Source: Sulfurimonas sp. (GTDB lineage Bacteria; Campylobacterota; Campylobacteria; Campylobacterales; Sulfurimonadaceae). Taken from it: a stretch of DNA of 61,142 nt. Below, in pieces: positions 1 to 12,918 of this stretch. The stretch lies in the NCBI GenBank assembly GCA_027064515.1, contig JAMOPL010000023.1, forward strand, positions 1-61,142. Direction: 5' to 3'. The notes below the pieces were generated by a model. The model saw only the letters and a list, made by a program, of their open reading frames with translations. It ran no database searches and was not told the origin of the DNA. Position 1 is the stretch's first letter. Every line of letters begins with the position of its first letter. The position numbers were made by a program, and so were the translations under genes.

Positions 1-747
1 ATCAATATATAACCAGTAGGCTATGAGAAAAAGAAGTAAGCCTTTTAGTTGTCTGATTTTACTAAAGGTTGTTTTTAGTCTTAAATATCCATTTGTAATA
101 ATTGTAGTTGTTTTTAATTTTTTAGAGTTTTTTTTCTCCTTTACAAATAAAAATAGAGGAAGTGAAAAGATAGCCCACCAGATGGATACACTTATAAATG
201 ATGCTTTTACAGCTTGAATCTCATTATCGAAACCAAATAGCATAAACTCTTGTAGCATCCACACATTTATACCAAATAAGATTCCACCACCTAGATAACC
301 AAGTGCAAATCCTAAACCTGATACAAAATCAACATTTTTTTCATTAGATACTGAGGGAAGTAGACCATCATAAAAGGTATTTGAAGCCATAAAACCGATG
401 TTACCTAGAATATATATAAAAGATGCGAGTTGCCAATCACCCTCATTTACAAGTGATAGTGAAGCACTCATTAGGATTCCAAGGTAAGCAAAGATAAATA
501 TAAACCGTTTTTTTAGTGAGGCTGTATCAGCAATAGCACCAAGTAATGGTGCAATGAGAACAACGATAAAACTAGATAATGAGTTAGCAAATCCAAGTTG
601 CGCAGTATTCACTGTTGCATCTGTTCCAGCACTGTAATAAGTTTTAAAAAATAAGGGGAAAAAACCAGCCATTACAGTTGTAGCATAAGCTGAGTTTGCC
701 CAGTCATAAATAGCCCAAGAGTAGATGGTTTTATTTTTTAGATTCAT
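1..747 (-). CDS. UMF1-family MFS transporter (3' end cut by window edge)
   Basis: This reverse-strand frame starts at ATG 747-745 and runs off the left edge, so 249 codons are visible without a stop. The N-terminus carries the IYDWANSAYATTV signature typical of the UMF1 (Atg22/'vacuole effluxer'-like) branch of the major facilitator superfamily, followed by alternating hydrophobic helices and a LLLFLIAYWLYID segment near the edge. Family members are inner-membrane transporters whose substrate is usually unknown. It lies 30 bp downstream of tgt on the same strand and is probably co-transcribed with it. No clear Shine-Dalgarno site precedes the start. The family call is good; the substrate is not inferable. 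Confidence 0.85.
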   Translation of the reverse strand, partial: MNLKNKTIYSWAIYDWANSAYATTVMAGFFPLFFKTYYSAGTDATVNTAQLGFANSLSSFIVVLIAPLLGAIADTASLKKRFIFIFAYLGILMSASLSLVNEGDWQLASFIYILGNIGFMASNTFYDGLLPSVSNEKNVDFVSGLGFALGYLGGGILFGINVWMLQEFMLFGFDNEIQAVKASFISVSIWWAIFSLPLFLFVKEKKNSKKLKTTTIITNGYLRLKTTFSKIRQLKGLLLFLIAYWLYID

Positions 748-777
748 ATTAAGATTCTAACATAAAGCTAATATGAT

Positions 778-1929
<1,152 letters not shown>

Positions 1930-2009
1930 TTATAACATTATAATTATTGAAATATATTTTATAAAACTTTATGATAAAATATACAAAAAAGATTATACGA
2001 AGGATAATG

Positions 2010-2507
2010 ATGGAAGATATTTTATATGCTCCGTGGCGAGATGAGTATGTTACAAACAAAAAGATAGATGGATGTGTTTTTTGTCATATTAGTTCAAACT
2101 CTAATGATGATGAGTTACATGTTCTTTATAGAGATGAGCATTGTTTTATGGTTATGAATCGATACCCTTATACTCCGGGGCATTTTATGATTATTCCACA
2201 TACTCACACAGATAAACTAGAAGAGTTAGATATTGATACTTGGTTACATATGAGTGCCTTAGCTCAAAAAGGTGTGAAAATGTTAAAAGAGGGGATTAAT
2301 GCACATGGTGTAAATATTGGTATGAATCTTGGAAAAGCAGGTGGAGCAGGAATTGCAGAACATATTCATATGCATTTAGTTCCTAGATGGGAGAGAGATA
2401 CCAACTTTATAACTTCTATCGCAGATACTAGGGTTTACTCTACTGACTTTGAAAAAATTTATAAGAAATTAAAAGGGCTTATTCCTAAGTATATAGATGT
2501 TAGTTAG
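2010..2507 (+). CDS. HIT-family nucleotide hydrolase/phosphorylase-like protein
   Basis: A 165-residue cytoplasmic histidine-triad protein. The triad HIHMHLVPRW is intact near residue 120, preceded by the nucleotide-binding stretch NIGMNLGKAGGAGIAEH, and an N-terminal CVFCHI pair may bind zinc. Family members hydrolyse or phosphorolyse dinucleotide polyphosphates (Ap4A-like) or nucleoside phosphoramidates; the exact substrate is unknown. The frame is open from 1971, but AGGA at 2001-2004 fits ATG 2010 (5-nt spacing) better than the upstream ATGs at 1971 or 2007. Its stop lies 5 bp from the stop of the convergent Sel1-repeat gene. Confidence 0.9.
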   Translation: MEDILYAPWRDEYVTNKKIDGCVFCHISSNSNDDELHVLYRDEHCFMVMNRYPYTPGHFMIIPHTHTDKLEELDIDTWLHMSALAQKGVKMLKEGINAHGVNIGMNLGKAGGAGIAEHIHMHLVPRWERDTNFITSIADTRVYSTDFEKIYKKLKGLIPKYIDVS

Positions 2508-2512
2508 GTTTT

Positions 2513-3028
2513 TTACTCCCCTTTATCGTGTAGTATTCTATAATTTCTACAAGCTTTAGTATAACCATCAAAACAAGCTTTTTTATAAAACTTTTTAGCT
2601 TCTTGTTTATCTATTTTTATCCCATACCCTGTTTCATACATATATGCTAAATTATGACAACTTTTAGCATTTCCATTTTCACAAGCAAGAGAATAGTATT
2701 TTCGTGCTTTACTTAGATTTTGTATTAAAGCAGTACCTTTTCTATATATTTGAGCAAGAGAAAAACAAGCATTTTCATTTTTTAGTTCACAAGCTTTTTT
2801 TAGTGTTTTTTTTGAATTAGATATACTTTTTTTTGTGCCATCACCATGAAAATACATAATCCCAAGTTGATAACAACTAAAAGAATCATTTTGATCACAA
2901 TACTTTTTTACCACCTCAAACTCTTCTTTGTTTTTTTCTTTATTAAACTTCTGTAAATTGTGATGACTAGAATTAGCCATTAGGTTCAGAGTAAAAAGTA
3001 AACTAATAATTAATAAAATATTTTTCAT
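2513..3028 (-). CDS. Secreted Sel1-like (Hcp-type) cysteine-rich repeat protein
   Basis: A 171-residue protein with a Sec signal peptide (hydrophobic core LLIISLLFTLNLMA, residues 4-18) followed by about three Sel1/TPR-like repeats. These have the 'A..YY..AC..G...SC.NLA.MYE.G' pattern, with cysteine pairs spaced one per repeat. This matches the Helicobacter cysteine-rich (Hcp) class of periplasmic disulfide-stapled solenoids, which act as protein-binding scaffolds; no enzymatic role is implied. AAGGGG upstream of ATG 3028 supports the start. It is convergent with the HIT gene and divergent from ligA. The function in this organism is unknown. Confidence 0.85.
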   Translation of the reverse strand: MKNILLIISLLFTLNLMANSSHHNLQKFNKEKNKEEFEVVKKYCDQNDSFSCYQLGIMYFHGDGTKKSISNSKKTLKKACELKNENACFSLAQIYRKGTALIQNLSKARKYYSLACENGNAKSCHNLAYMYETGYGIKIDKQEAKKFYKKACFDGYTKACRNYRILHDKGE

Positions 3029-3086
3029 AATTAACCCCTTATAAATTAATATATTATAACAAAAAATAAAAAACTATAAATATATG

Positions 3087-3092
3087 TATAAT
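3087..3092 (+). promoter_or_regulatory. Candidate -10 element upstream of ligA
   Basis: A TATAAT hexamer lies 17 bp upstream of the ligA ATG, in an AT-rich stretch. With a start about 7 bp downstream the leader would be only about 11 nt, and no AAGGA-type ribosome site is visible before ligA. TATAAT is common by chance in such AT-rich DNA, so this is a candidate only. Confidence 0.4.
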
Positions 3093-3100
3093 TTAGCTAA

Positions 3101-5771
<2,671 letters not shown>

Positions 5772-5799
5772 TTATTATGCACCATCAAGTGCATAATAA
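5772..5799. terminator. Inverted repeat between convergent tlyA and small acidic gene
   Basis: A perfect 11-bp stem (TTATTATGCAC / GTGCATAATAA) with a 6-nt loop sits one base after the tlyA stop, between two convergent genes. There is no long T tract on either side apart from the AT-rich stem foot. It is therefore a probable bidirectional terminator rather than a textbook one. Confidence 0.6.
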
Positions 5800-5803
5800 A
5801 ATC

Positions 5804-6148
5804 TTAAAATTCATCCTCTTCAGCTTCATAGATAAGAAACTCAAGTGCTTCTTTAGATTTTCTAGCTGTTTCGATTTTTAAATCATCAAAACTAAGCTCT
5901 TTTTCTGTCATATATTTGCTTAGTTCTTCAGCATCTTTAGAACCAAAACACTCTAAAACAGCAATGTCTTCTGTACAAATCTCACCATATTTTGATAGAA
6001 AAGATTCTAAATCATTAGATTCTAAAAGTGAAGTAGTATTGTGTTCAAATGGAATATATTCAGCTTTTACCTCTTCAAGTGCATCTTCACCATCAATTTG
6101 CTCTATAAGTAAATCCATCTCTTTATAGATATTTTTAATCTCTGTCAT
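5804..6148 (-). CDS. Small acidic protein of unknown function
   Basis: A 114-residue, strongly acidic, mostly helical cytoplasmic protein with no signal peptide or membrane segment and a single internal cysteine pair (EICTEDIAVLEC). I do not recognise a named domain. Codon use matches the neighbours and AGGAAATAAA lies just before the minus-strand ATG at 6148, so it is a genuine gene. It stands alone between convergent tlyA and divergent ribF. It could be a lineage-specific conserved protein; no function is assigned. Confidence 0.75.
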   Translation of the reverse strand: MTEIKNIYKEMDLLIEQIDGEDALEEVKAEYIPFEHNTTSLLESNDLESFLSKYGEICTEDIAVLECFGSKDAEELSKYMTEKELSFDDLKIETARKSKEALEFLIYEAEEDEF

Positions 6149-6245
6149 TTTATTTCCTATTATTTATTGATAAATTCAAGTTTAGCATAAAAGATGTTTA
6201 TATGCTAAAATGTTACTAATTATAGTTAATAAAAGGAGGGATTGT

Positions 6246-7070
6246 TTGAAAAATAGTATAAAAGCAATCGCTATTGGTGGTTTTGATGGGATGCATATTG
6301 GGCATCAGTCTCTTTTTTCTGCATTAGGGGATGAGGGGTGTGTTGTTGTTATAGAAACTGGATATGCTAATCTTACTCCTAAAAAAGAGAGAGAAAACTT
6401 TTCACATTACCCTATACACTATTTTGAATTAGATGATATTCGTACTCTTGATGGAGTGGAATTTATAAATTTACTAAAAAAAATATTTCCAAAACTGGAA
6501 AAAATTGTGGTTGGTTATGATTTTCATTTTGGAAAAAATCGTAAATATTCATTTGATGATTTAAAAGATATATTTAATGGCGAGGTTGAGGTGATTCAGG
6601 AGGTTTGTCTTGATGGAGATTCTATCCATTCACATAAGATTCGAGCTAAATTAAGTATAGGTGATGTAAAAGGTGCTAATGCTTTTTTAGGGCATAATTA
6701 CATAATTCGTGGTCAGCATATTAGAGGGCAAGGGATTGGTAAAAAAGAGTTAGTAGCTACTATAAATATACAAACAGATGATTACTTAATGCCAAAAGAG
6801 GGTGTTTATGTAACATTGACAAGGATAGACAATGAAGAACATTACCATCCATCGGTTTCTTTTGTTGGTCATAGGATTAGTACGGATGGTTTATTTGCGA
6901 TAGAGACTCATATACTTGATGGTGAAGTTATATGTGATGAAGAGGCAACAATTAGTTTCATATCATTTATAAGAAATAATGAAAAGTTTGAGAATCTTCA
7001 AGATCTTAAAAAAGAGATAAAAAAAGATATAGCGATAGCACATAGAGAGCTAAAACTATTACAATTATAA
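6246..7070 (+). CDS. ribF: Bifunctional riboflavin kinase / FAD synthetase, TTG start
   Basis: This enzyme makes FMN and FAD from riboflavin. The N-terminal nucleotidyltransferase half has GGFDGMHIGHQ (HIGH-type ATP site), and the C-terminal half has the flavokinase pattern around GQGIGKKELVATINIQ and a conserved EGVYVT. The frame extends to ATG 6210, but AAAAGGAGGG at 6231-6240 sits 5 nt before TTG 6246. That is the strongest ribosome site in the area and gives 274 residues. The C-terminal domain looks somewhat diverged from the usual 'T.N' pattern. truD follows after 11 bp on the same strand. Confidence 0.9.
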   Translation: MKNSIKAIAIGGFDGMHIGHQSLFSALGDEGCVVVIETGYANLTPKKERENFSHYPIHYFELDDIRTLDGVEFINLLKKIFPKLEKIVVGYDFHFGKNRKYSFDDLKDIFNGEVEVIQEVCLDGDSIHSHKIRAKLSIGDVKGANAFLGHNYIIRGQHIRGQGIGKKELVATINIQTDDYLMPKEGVYVTLTRIDNEEHYHPSVSFVGHRISTDGLFAIETHILDGEVICDEEATISFISFIRNNEKFENLQDLKKEIKKDIAIAHRELKLLQL

Positions 7071-7081
7071 AGAGAGTATAA

Positions 7082-8092
7082 ATGGAAAGAGTATATTTAC
7101 AAAATGGTGGAAAAGTTAAATTTGATTTTTATCAAAACAAGACAGATTTTATAGTAGATGAGATACCTAGTGGAGAGTTTAAAGGTAGTGGAAATTTTTT
7201 AATTTTACATGTTAAAAAAGTTGAACTTACAACTTGGGATATGATTGCAGTTTTTGCAGAATTTTTGAGTATACCAGCACAAAAAATAGGGTATGCAGGT
7301 TTAAAAGATAAACATGCAACAACGACACAATTTATTTCAGTTGAACTAAAATATGAAAAATCATTAAAAAAATTTAAACATTCTCAAATAAAAATATTAA
7401 AAAGCTTTAAACATAATAAGTCTATTCAGATGGGTGATTTAAAAGGTAATAGATTTAGTATCAATCTTTATGATATTGATGACATTAAAGCTGGTAAAAT
7501 TGAAAAAATAGCTAGAAAAAATGAAAAAAATGGTTTAGAAAACTATTTTGGTTTTCAGAGATTTGGTCGAGATGGTGATAGTATAGAACAAGCAAAAGAG
7601 ATGATAAAAGGTGATCTATTTATAGCTGATGCTAAATTAAAAAAGTTTCTAATATCTGTTTATCAAAGTACACTTTTTAATGAGTGGTTGCATGAAAGGG
7701 TAGAGTTAAGTCAAGAAGATGGTAAGTTTAAATTATTAAAAGGTGATATTTACTCAACAAGTGATTCTAAGTTAGTAACACCTAAAAATATTCCATTAAA
7801 AGATTTTTTAGCAAAGAAGATAGTTCCAACAGGACTTTTATGTGGTAGGGGTGCATTTCGTTCAAGAGATGAATCTAGAGAGATAGAAAAAAAATATGAT
7901 GATGAATTTTTGGTGGATAAGGGTTTAAGAAGAGATGCTTTAATCTATCCTAAATCAACTATTTGTAAATATGATAAAAATTTTGGAAAATTAAATATAT
8001 CTTTTACTCTTCCAAAAGGTTCTTATGCAACGGTATTTTTAGAAAGTATCGCAGGTAAAAATTTTACAGCAAAAGATGTAAAAAAAGATTAA
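7082..8092 (+). CDS. truD: tRNA pseudouridine-13 synthase
   Basis: TruD isomerises U13 of tRNA-Glu and a few others. The 336 residues contain the catalytic motif GYAGLKDKHATTTQ (the aspartate of GLKDK) and the family motif NYFGFQRFGRDG, plus the insertion domain before the C-terminal ALIYP region. It is located 11 bp downstream of ribF with GAGAG before the ATG, so it is probably co-transcribed. The usual TruD length is about 340-370, so this is compact but complete. Confidence 0.95.
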   Translation: MERVYLQNGGKVKFDFYQNKTDFIVDEIPSGEFKGSGNFLILHVKKVELTTWDMIAVFAEFLSIPAQKIGYAGLKDKHATTTQFISVELKYEKSLKKFKHSQIKILKSFKHNKSIQMGDLKGNRFSINLYDIDDIKAGKIEKIARKNEKNGLENYFGFQRFGRDGDSIEQAKEMIKGDLFIADAKLKKFLISVYQSTLFNEWLHERVELSQEDGKFKLLKGDIYSTSDSKLVTPKNIPLKDFLAKKIVPTGLLCGRGAFRSRDESREIEKKYDDEFLVDKGLRRDALIYPKSTICKYDKNFGKLNISFTLPKGSYATVFLESIAGKNFTAKDVKKD

Positions 8093-8179
8093 TATTTCAT
8101 ATTATTTTAAATTTGTAACACAAAAGAAAAAATATTTAAAAAAAATTGTTTTATTAGAATGGTTTAATGCAATTTTGAA

Positions 8180-8185
8180 TATAAT
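8180..8185 (+). promoter_or_regulatory. Candidate -10 element for atpB
   Basis: TATAAT in the 124-bp gap between truD and atpB, 31 bp before the atpB ATG. A good AAGGGAG ribosome site at 8203-8209 follows. The spacing is reasonable for a vegetative promoter of this phylum, which often lacks a clear -35. Confidence 0.5.
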
Positions 8186-8216
8186 TTCGTAAATTTTCAG
8201 ACAAGGGAGCACGCCT

Positions 8217-8891
8217 ATGGGTGAATTGTTTACTTTTTTCGGACTTATCTCACATGATAAGACTTTTATCTATATGACACACATGCTATTATCAGCAGGT
8301 ATTGCGATAATGCTAGTTAAAATGGCTATGTCTAACTTACAGCTAGTTCCAAAAGGGACTCAAAACCTTATGGAAGCATATATTTCTGGTGTTTTAAAAA
8401 TGGGTGCCGATGTTATGGGTGAAACTCAAGCTCGTCGTTTTCTTCCTTTAGTTGCTACAATTGGCTTATTTGTTGCTATTTCAAACATTATTGGAATTAT
8501 TCCTGGTTTTGAAGCTCCAACTGGTTTCTTAGAATTTGCACTTACTTTAGCTCTAAGTGTATTTGTTTACTATAACTATATTGGTATAAAAGAGCAGGGT
8601 GTTATTAAATACTTTAAGCACTTTTTAGGTCCAGTTTGGTGGTTATATTGGTTAATGTTCCCAATCGAAATCGTTTCTCACTTTTCTCGTTTAGTTTCTC
8701 TTTCTTTCCGTTTATTCGGTAATGTTAAAGGTGATGATATGTTCTTGATGGTAATCTTAATGTTAGCTCCATGGATTTTACCAATGATTCCATTTGCTTT
8801 ACTTAGTTTTATGGCATTGTTACAAGCATTTATCTTTATGATGCTTACTTATGTTTACCTTGGTGGTGCAGTAGCAGTTGACGATCACTAG
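8217..8891 (+). CDS. atpB: F0F1 ATP synthase subunit a
   Basis: Subunit a forms the proton half-channels next to the c ring in the inner membrane. The 224-residue protein has five to six hydrophobic helices and the essential arginine in [14 protein letters not shown]. The C-terminal helix ends [15 protein letters not shown], as expected. It stands apart from the other atp genes, which is the usual arrangement in Campylobacterota. AAGGGAG precedes the start. A small two-TM protein follows by 15 bp and may be co-transcribed. Confidence 0.97.
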   Translation: MGELFTFFGLISHDKTFIYMTHMLLSAGIAIMLVKMAMSNLQLVPKGTQNLMEAYISGVLKMGADVMGETQARRFLPLVATIGLFVAISNIIGIIPGFEAPTGFLEFALTLALSVFVYYNYIGIKEQGVIKYFKHFLGPVWWLYWLMFPIEIVSHFSRLVSLSFRLFGNVKGDDMFLMVILMLAPWILPMIPFALLSFMALLQAFIFMMLTYVYLGGAVAVDDH

Positions 8892-8906
8892 GTCGTAGGT
8901 TTCATT

Positions 8907-9170
8907 ATGCAAAAAGATATTTTTGATAGAATTATAAGCTTTTTGCTTGGAGCATCATGGGCAATTGTCCTTTTTGGTGCTCTTATAACTTTTAAACTCT
9001 TTATAGTCTTTGGTTTAGGGCTATCTATCTTCTTAACACTTCTTTATATAATTACATCATTATTTATGATTTTAGCTCTTGATGCTTTTTCTGTAAATAG
9101 ACAAAGATTAAACGAAGCAAAAAAACATACACAACTTTTAGAAAAAATTTACTCTAAACATACTAAATAA
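8907..9170 (+). CDS. Small two-TM membrane protein, unknown function
   Basis: An 87-residue protein with two hydrophobic helices (about residues 12-34 and 36-60, rich in Leu/Ile/Phe) and a basic, helical C-terminal tail (LNEAKKHTQLLEKI). I do not recognise a named family. It lies 15 bp behind atpB on the same strand, suggesting co-transcription. An assembly role for F0 (AtpI-like position) is conceivable, but no AtpI motif is visible. Codon use and AT bias match the neighbours. Confidence 0.7.
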   Translation: MQKDIFDRIISFLLGASWAIVLFGALITFKLFIVFGLGLSIFLTLLYIITSLFMILALDAFSVNRQRLNEAKKHTQLLEKIYSKHTK

Positions 9171-9257
9171 TATTTAAATCACTAACAAGGATAAATAAAA
9201 TCCTTTAAAGCAAAAATTAGATAAAATCGATTAATTATTATTTATCTAAGGAAACCT

Positions 9258-10685
9258 ATGTTTGAAGTAGTTATCGGTCTTGAAGTACATGTTCAATTAA
9301 ACACAAAAACAAAACTTTTTTGCTCGTGTCCAACGAGTTTTAATCACAAACAAAATACAAATACTTGTCCAACTTGTCTAGCTCTACCTGGGGCTTTACC
9401 TGTTTTAAATAAAGAGGTTTTACACAAAGCTGTTATGTTGGGTACGGCAATAGATGCTACTGTAAATAAAGAATCATATTTTGATAGAAAATCATACTTC
9501 TATCCAGATTCTCCATCGGCATATCAAATCACACAATTTTACAAACCTGTAATCCAAAATGGTCATTTAGATATTGAGTTGGAAGATGGTTCAAAAAAAA
9601 CTATCCGTGTAGGTTTTGCACATATTGAGGCTGATGCTGGTAAAAATATTCATGATGGTGATATATCAAAAGTTGATTTAAACCGTGCAGGAACTCCACT
9701 TTTAGAGATAGTTACTCAGCCAGATATGAGAAGTGGTGATGAAGCGATTGCTTACCTTAAAAAGCTTCACTCTATTATCCGTTATTTAGATATTGGCGAT
9801 GCAAATATGCAAGAGGGTTCTTTTCGTGTGGATGTAAATGTTTCTATCCGTCCAAAAGGTGATGAGAAACTTTATACTCGTGTAGAGGTTAAAAATATCA
9901 ACTCATTTAAGTTTATTCAAAAAGCGATAGAGGTAGAAGTAGCAAGACAAACTGAAGCTTGGGAAGATGGTCTTTATGATGAAGAAATTTGTCAAGAAAC
10001 TAGACTTTTCGACCAGATTAAAACAGAAACTCGTTCAATGCGAGGAAAAGAGGAAGCTGCTGATTATCGTTATTTTCCAGAACCAGATTTGCTTAAAGCT
10101 CTTATCACTGATGATATGATGGAAAAATACTCTCAGATTCCAGAATTACCAGAGGCTAAAAAAGCAAGATTCTTAACTCAATATGGTTTGAGTGAATATA
10201 ATGCTAGTGTACTTACTTCAGCTATTGAGATGGCTAACTTTTTTGAAACAATGATGAGTAAAGATGGTGTTACAGCTAAAACTGCCAACTCTCTTCTAAC
10301 AGTTGAACTTTTAGCTAGACTAAAAGGTGAATTAAATCTTACAAATTCTCCAGTAGATGCAGATAAACTTGGAATATTGGCTTCTCGTATTGATGATAAA
10401 ACAATAAGTGGTAAAGCTGGTAAAGAGGTTTTGGATTATTTGATGCAAAATGATTCTGATGTAGATTCTGCTATTGAAAAATTAGGCTTAAAACAAGTAA
10501 CAGACACAGGTGCAATTGAGGCTATGTGTGATGAGATTATAGTTGCAAATCCTGATAAAGTTGAGCAGTATAAAGGTGGAAAAGAAAAACTCTTTGGTTT
10601 TTTTGTTGGTCAAGTTATGAAAGCATCAAAAGGTAGTGCGAATCCTCAAGTAGTGAATGAGTTGTTAAAAGCAAAGCTAGGGTAA
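9258..10685 (+). CDS. gatB: Aspartyl/glutamyl-tRNA(Asn/Gln) amidotransferase subunit B
   Basis: GatB binds mischarged Glu-tRNA-Gln or Asp-tRNA-Asn and activates the side chain with ATP for amidation by GatCAB. The 475-residue protein has the canonical start ([13 protein letters not shown]), the zinc-binding cysteines (CSCPTSF...[11 protein letters not shown]), the motif [14 protein letters not shown] and the C-terminal YqeY-like tail domain ending in [21 protein letters not shown] precedes the ATG. The K+ channel gene starts 7 bp after its stop, so read-through is likely. Confidence 0.98.
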   Translation: MFEVVIGLEVHVQLNTKTKLFCSCPTSFNHKQNTNTCPTCLALPGALPVLNKEVLHKAVMLGTAIDATVNKESYFDRKSYFYPDSPSAYQITQFYKPVIQNGHLDIELEDGSKKTIRVGFAHIEADAGKNIHDGDISKVDLNRAGTPLLEIVTQPDMRSGDEAIAYLKKLHSIIRYLDIGDANMQEGSFRVDVNVSIRPKGDEKLYTRVEVKNINSFKFIQKAIEVEVARQTEAWEDGLYDEEICQETRLFDQIKTETRSMRGKEEAADYRYFPEPDLLKALITDDMMEKYSQIPELPEAKKARFLTQYGLSEYNASVLTSAIEMANFFETMMSKDGVTAKTANSLLTVELLARLKGELNLTNSPVDADKLGILASRIDDKTISGKAGKEVLDYLMQNDSDVDSAIEKLGLKQVTDTGAIEAMCDEIIVANPDKVEQYKGGKEKLFGFFVGQVMKASKGSANPQVVNELLKAKLG

Positions 10686-10692
10686 ATTAATT

Positions 10693-12246
10693 ATGATTAA
10701 ACAGTTGATTGTTGATGGAGCTTACTACTTAAATACATCAAGTGTTTATCAAAAGAAGAAACTTTTTTTCTATAATTTATTGGAAAATAGTAATTATAAA
10801 TATAAAAAATATTTTGATATTTTTATGATAACACTTATTTTTATAAGTGTTGCTATCCTTATCCGAGAAGTGAAATCGCATATTAATGATAGCCTACTTT
10901 TCTTTAATAATTATGTAGTATCTTTTATTTTTTTAATTGAATATATACTAAGAGTTTGGGTCAATAACAGTATTAGTAAAATTATCATAAATCAAAATGA
11001 ATATGATTTAATGCTTGGTGAAAGATTTAATATATCAAAAGCACTAAAAGAGATACTAAAAACTAAATTTAAGTATATGATATCTTTTAAGGCAATTGTT
11101 GACTTACTTGCAATTATTCCATTTTTTCATCAATTAAGATTACTTAGAATCTTTATATTATTTAGAGTTTTTAAACTTTTTAGATATGCAAAAAGTATTC
11201 AAACATTTACCTCTGTTGTAACAGCTAAAAAATTTGAATTTTTTACACTCTTTATTTTTGCTTCTATAATTATTTTTGTCTCATCTGTTCTAATCTATGT
11301 TATGGAAGCAAATAATCCTGAATCATCTATTGAGACTATTTTTGAAGCTATTTATTGGTCTGTTGTTACAATATCTACTGTTGGTTATGGAGATATAAGT
11401 CCTGTAACACAAGAGGGTAGAGTTGTAGCAATGTTTGTAATTATTGCAGGAATTGCTGTTTTTTCATTTACAACATCACTTATTGTTACCTCATTTACAG
11501 AAAAACTTGATGAGATAAAAGATATGAAATTTATAAATGATATAGCAAAAATAAAAGAGTTTTATTTAATATGTGGGTATGAAAAGGTTGCAAAAGAGGT
11601 TGTAAAAGAGTTGTCTAAAAATAGTAAAGTTATTATTTTAGAAGAGGATTTAGAAAAAGTTGAATTAGCAAAAAAAGATGGTTTTATAGCCGTGAATTAT
11701 AATCCTGGATCAATACAAAGTTATAAAAAACTTCGTATAAATATTCAAACACAGGTAAAAGCTATTTTATGTTTAAGTCATAGTGATGTAGAGAATGTTT
11801 ATACAGCTTTAACGGTTCGCTCTTTTAACAAAGATGTTTTTATACTCTCTATTTTAATCAATAAAACAAATAGAAATAAATTAAAATTTGCAGGTGTTAA
11901 TGAGATTTTTTATGAAAAAGAACTTGTTGGAATCATAGCAAAAGAGTTTGCAGGACAGCCTGTTGCATTTGAAGCTATCCATGCTCTTCGTTCAAATTAT
12001 AATGGTGTAAAAGTAGAGGAACTATTTATTAGTGATAGAGTTTTAGATAGTTTTAATATAATAGGTGATTTGAATAATAAAAAATATAGAATAGTATTGT
12101 TAGGTGTTTACAAAAAAAGTAAAAAAAGATTCTTTTTTAATCCCATTGACAGCATGATTTTAGAGACGGGAGATTATCTTTTAGTGATAGGAAATACAGT
12201 TTTTATAAAAGAGTTCGATATAAATCTTCATAAAAAGGTTAAATAG
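10693..12246 (+). CDS. Voltage-sensor-like 6-TM K+ channel with RCK domains
   Basis: A 517-residue inner-membrane channel. It has about six helices including an S4-like segment with regularly spaced positive residues (R149, R152, R158, K161, R164), then the pore helix and selectivity filter TVGYGD (229-234), and a last TM at about 244-268. A cytoplasmic TrkA-N/RCK region follows. In that region the expected GxGxxG nucleotide loop is altered (CGYEKVAKEV), so NAD(H) binding is doubtful. It abuts the next gene, a second RCK-type protein, with no gap. Related in concept to Helicobacter HpKchA, but with a voltage-sensor-like half. Confidence 0.88.
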   Translation: MIKQLIVDGAYYLNTSSVYQKKKLFFYNLLENSNYKYKKYFDIFMITLIFISVAILIREVKSHINDSLLFFNNYVVSFIFLIEYILRVWVNNSISKIIINQNEYDLMLGERFNISKALKEILKTKFKYMISFKAIVDLLAIIPFFHQLRLLRIFILFRVFKLFRYAKSIQTFTSVVTAKKFEFFTLFIFASIIIFVSSVLIYVMEANNPESSIETIFEAIYWSVVTISTVGYGDISPVTQEGRVVAMFVIIAGIAVFSFTTSLIVTSFTEKLDEIKDMKFINDIAKIKEFYLICGYEKVAKEVVKELSKNSKVIILEEDLEKVELAKKDGFIAVNYNPGSIQSYKKLRINIQTQVKAILCLSHSDVENVYTALTVRSFNKDVFILSILINKTNRNKLKFAGVNEIFYEKELVGIIAKEFAGQPVAFEAIHALRSNYNGVKVEELFISDRVLDSFNIIGDLNNKKYRIVLLGVYKKSKKRFFFNPIDSMILETGDYLLVIGNTVFIKEFDINLHKKVK

Positions 12247-12918
12247 ATGAGAGAGAAAACTGCTTTAATCTTTGGTTTTAATGATTATACATCTGAAATA
12301 GAAAAAAATATATCTAGTGAATATGAGAGTGTTTCTATTTTTACTTTAGATAAAGATGATGAAAATAGTTTTGATTTGAGTGATGATTGGGATGATTTAG
12401 ATAATAGATTTAATATTGAGAATTGTATAGCTTTTTGTATCTTGGAAGATATGGCAGAAAATATTTTTTTAACTATTTCACTTCGTGATACTTTTAAAGA
12501 TTTAACAATTGTTGCTCTTGCACGAGATAAAGAGAGTTCAGATAAATTAACTTTAGCAGGAGCTACAAAAGTTTTACCAAGTACTCAAACCACAGCAAAT
12601 GTAATTGTTGAGATGCTTGAAAAACCAATTATTACAAAAGTGTTTCATGATATATTGTATGAAAAAAGTGCCTTACAAATAGCAGAGATAGAAATACAGA
12701 ATCATAAATGTTTTGATAATAAATACCCATCTGATATTGATTGGAGTAGAAATCATGGAATTATTGTTCTATCAGTTCTACATGAGAATAATACTAGGGA
12801 ATTTATTTATTCATCAAAAGCAAAACACCATATGATAAAAGAGGGTGATATTTTTGTAGTAGTTGGTTATGAGCAAGATATAAAAGAGCTTGAAAAACTA
12901 ATAGGAAAAAAAAGATGA
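12247..12918 (+). CDS. Stand-alone TrkA-type RCK protein
   Basis: A 223-residue cytoplasmic protein with a Rossmann-like N-terminal half (ALIFGF..., beta strands alternating with helices) and a TrkA-C-like C-terminal half (residues about 140-223, ending EGDIFVVVGYEQDIKELEKLI). It begins directly after the channel gene stop and overlaps gpsA by 4 nt, so it is co-translated with the channel and most likely assembles into its gating ring. The glycine-rich loop is degenerate (GFNDYTSEI instead of GxGxxG), suggesting a structural or non-NAD regulatory ligand role. Confidence 0.82.
   Translation: MREKTALIFGFNDYTSEIEKNISSEYESVSIFTLDKDDENSFDLSDDWDDLDNRFNIENCIAFCILEDMAENIFLTISLRDTFKDLTIVALARDKESSDKLTLAGATKVLPSTQTTANVIVEMLEKPIITKVFHDILYEKSALQIAEIEIQNHKCFDNKYPSDIDWSRNHGIIVLSVLHENNTREFIYSSKAKHHMIKEGDIFVVVGYEQDIKELEKLIGKKR

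Noticed and set aside
9187-9205. AAGGAT/ATCCTT hairpin after the two-TM protein gene as terminator
   Set aside because: Only 6 AT-rich base pairs with no following T tract; too weak to call.
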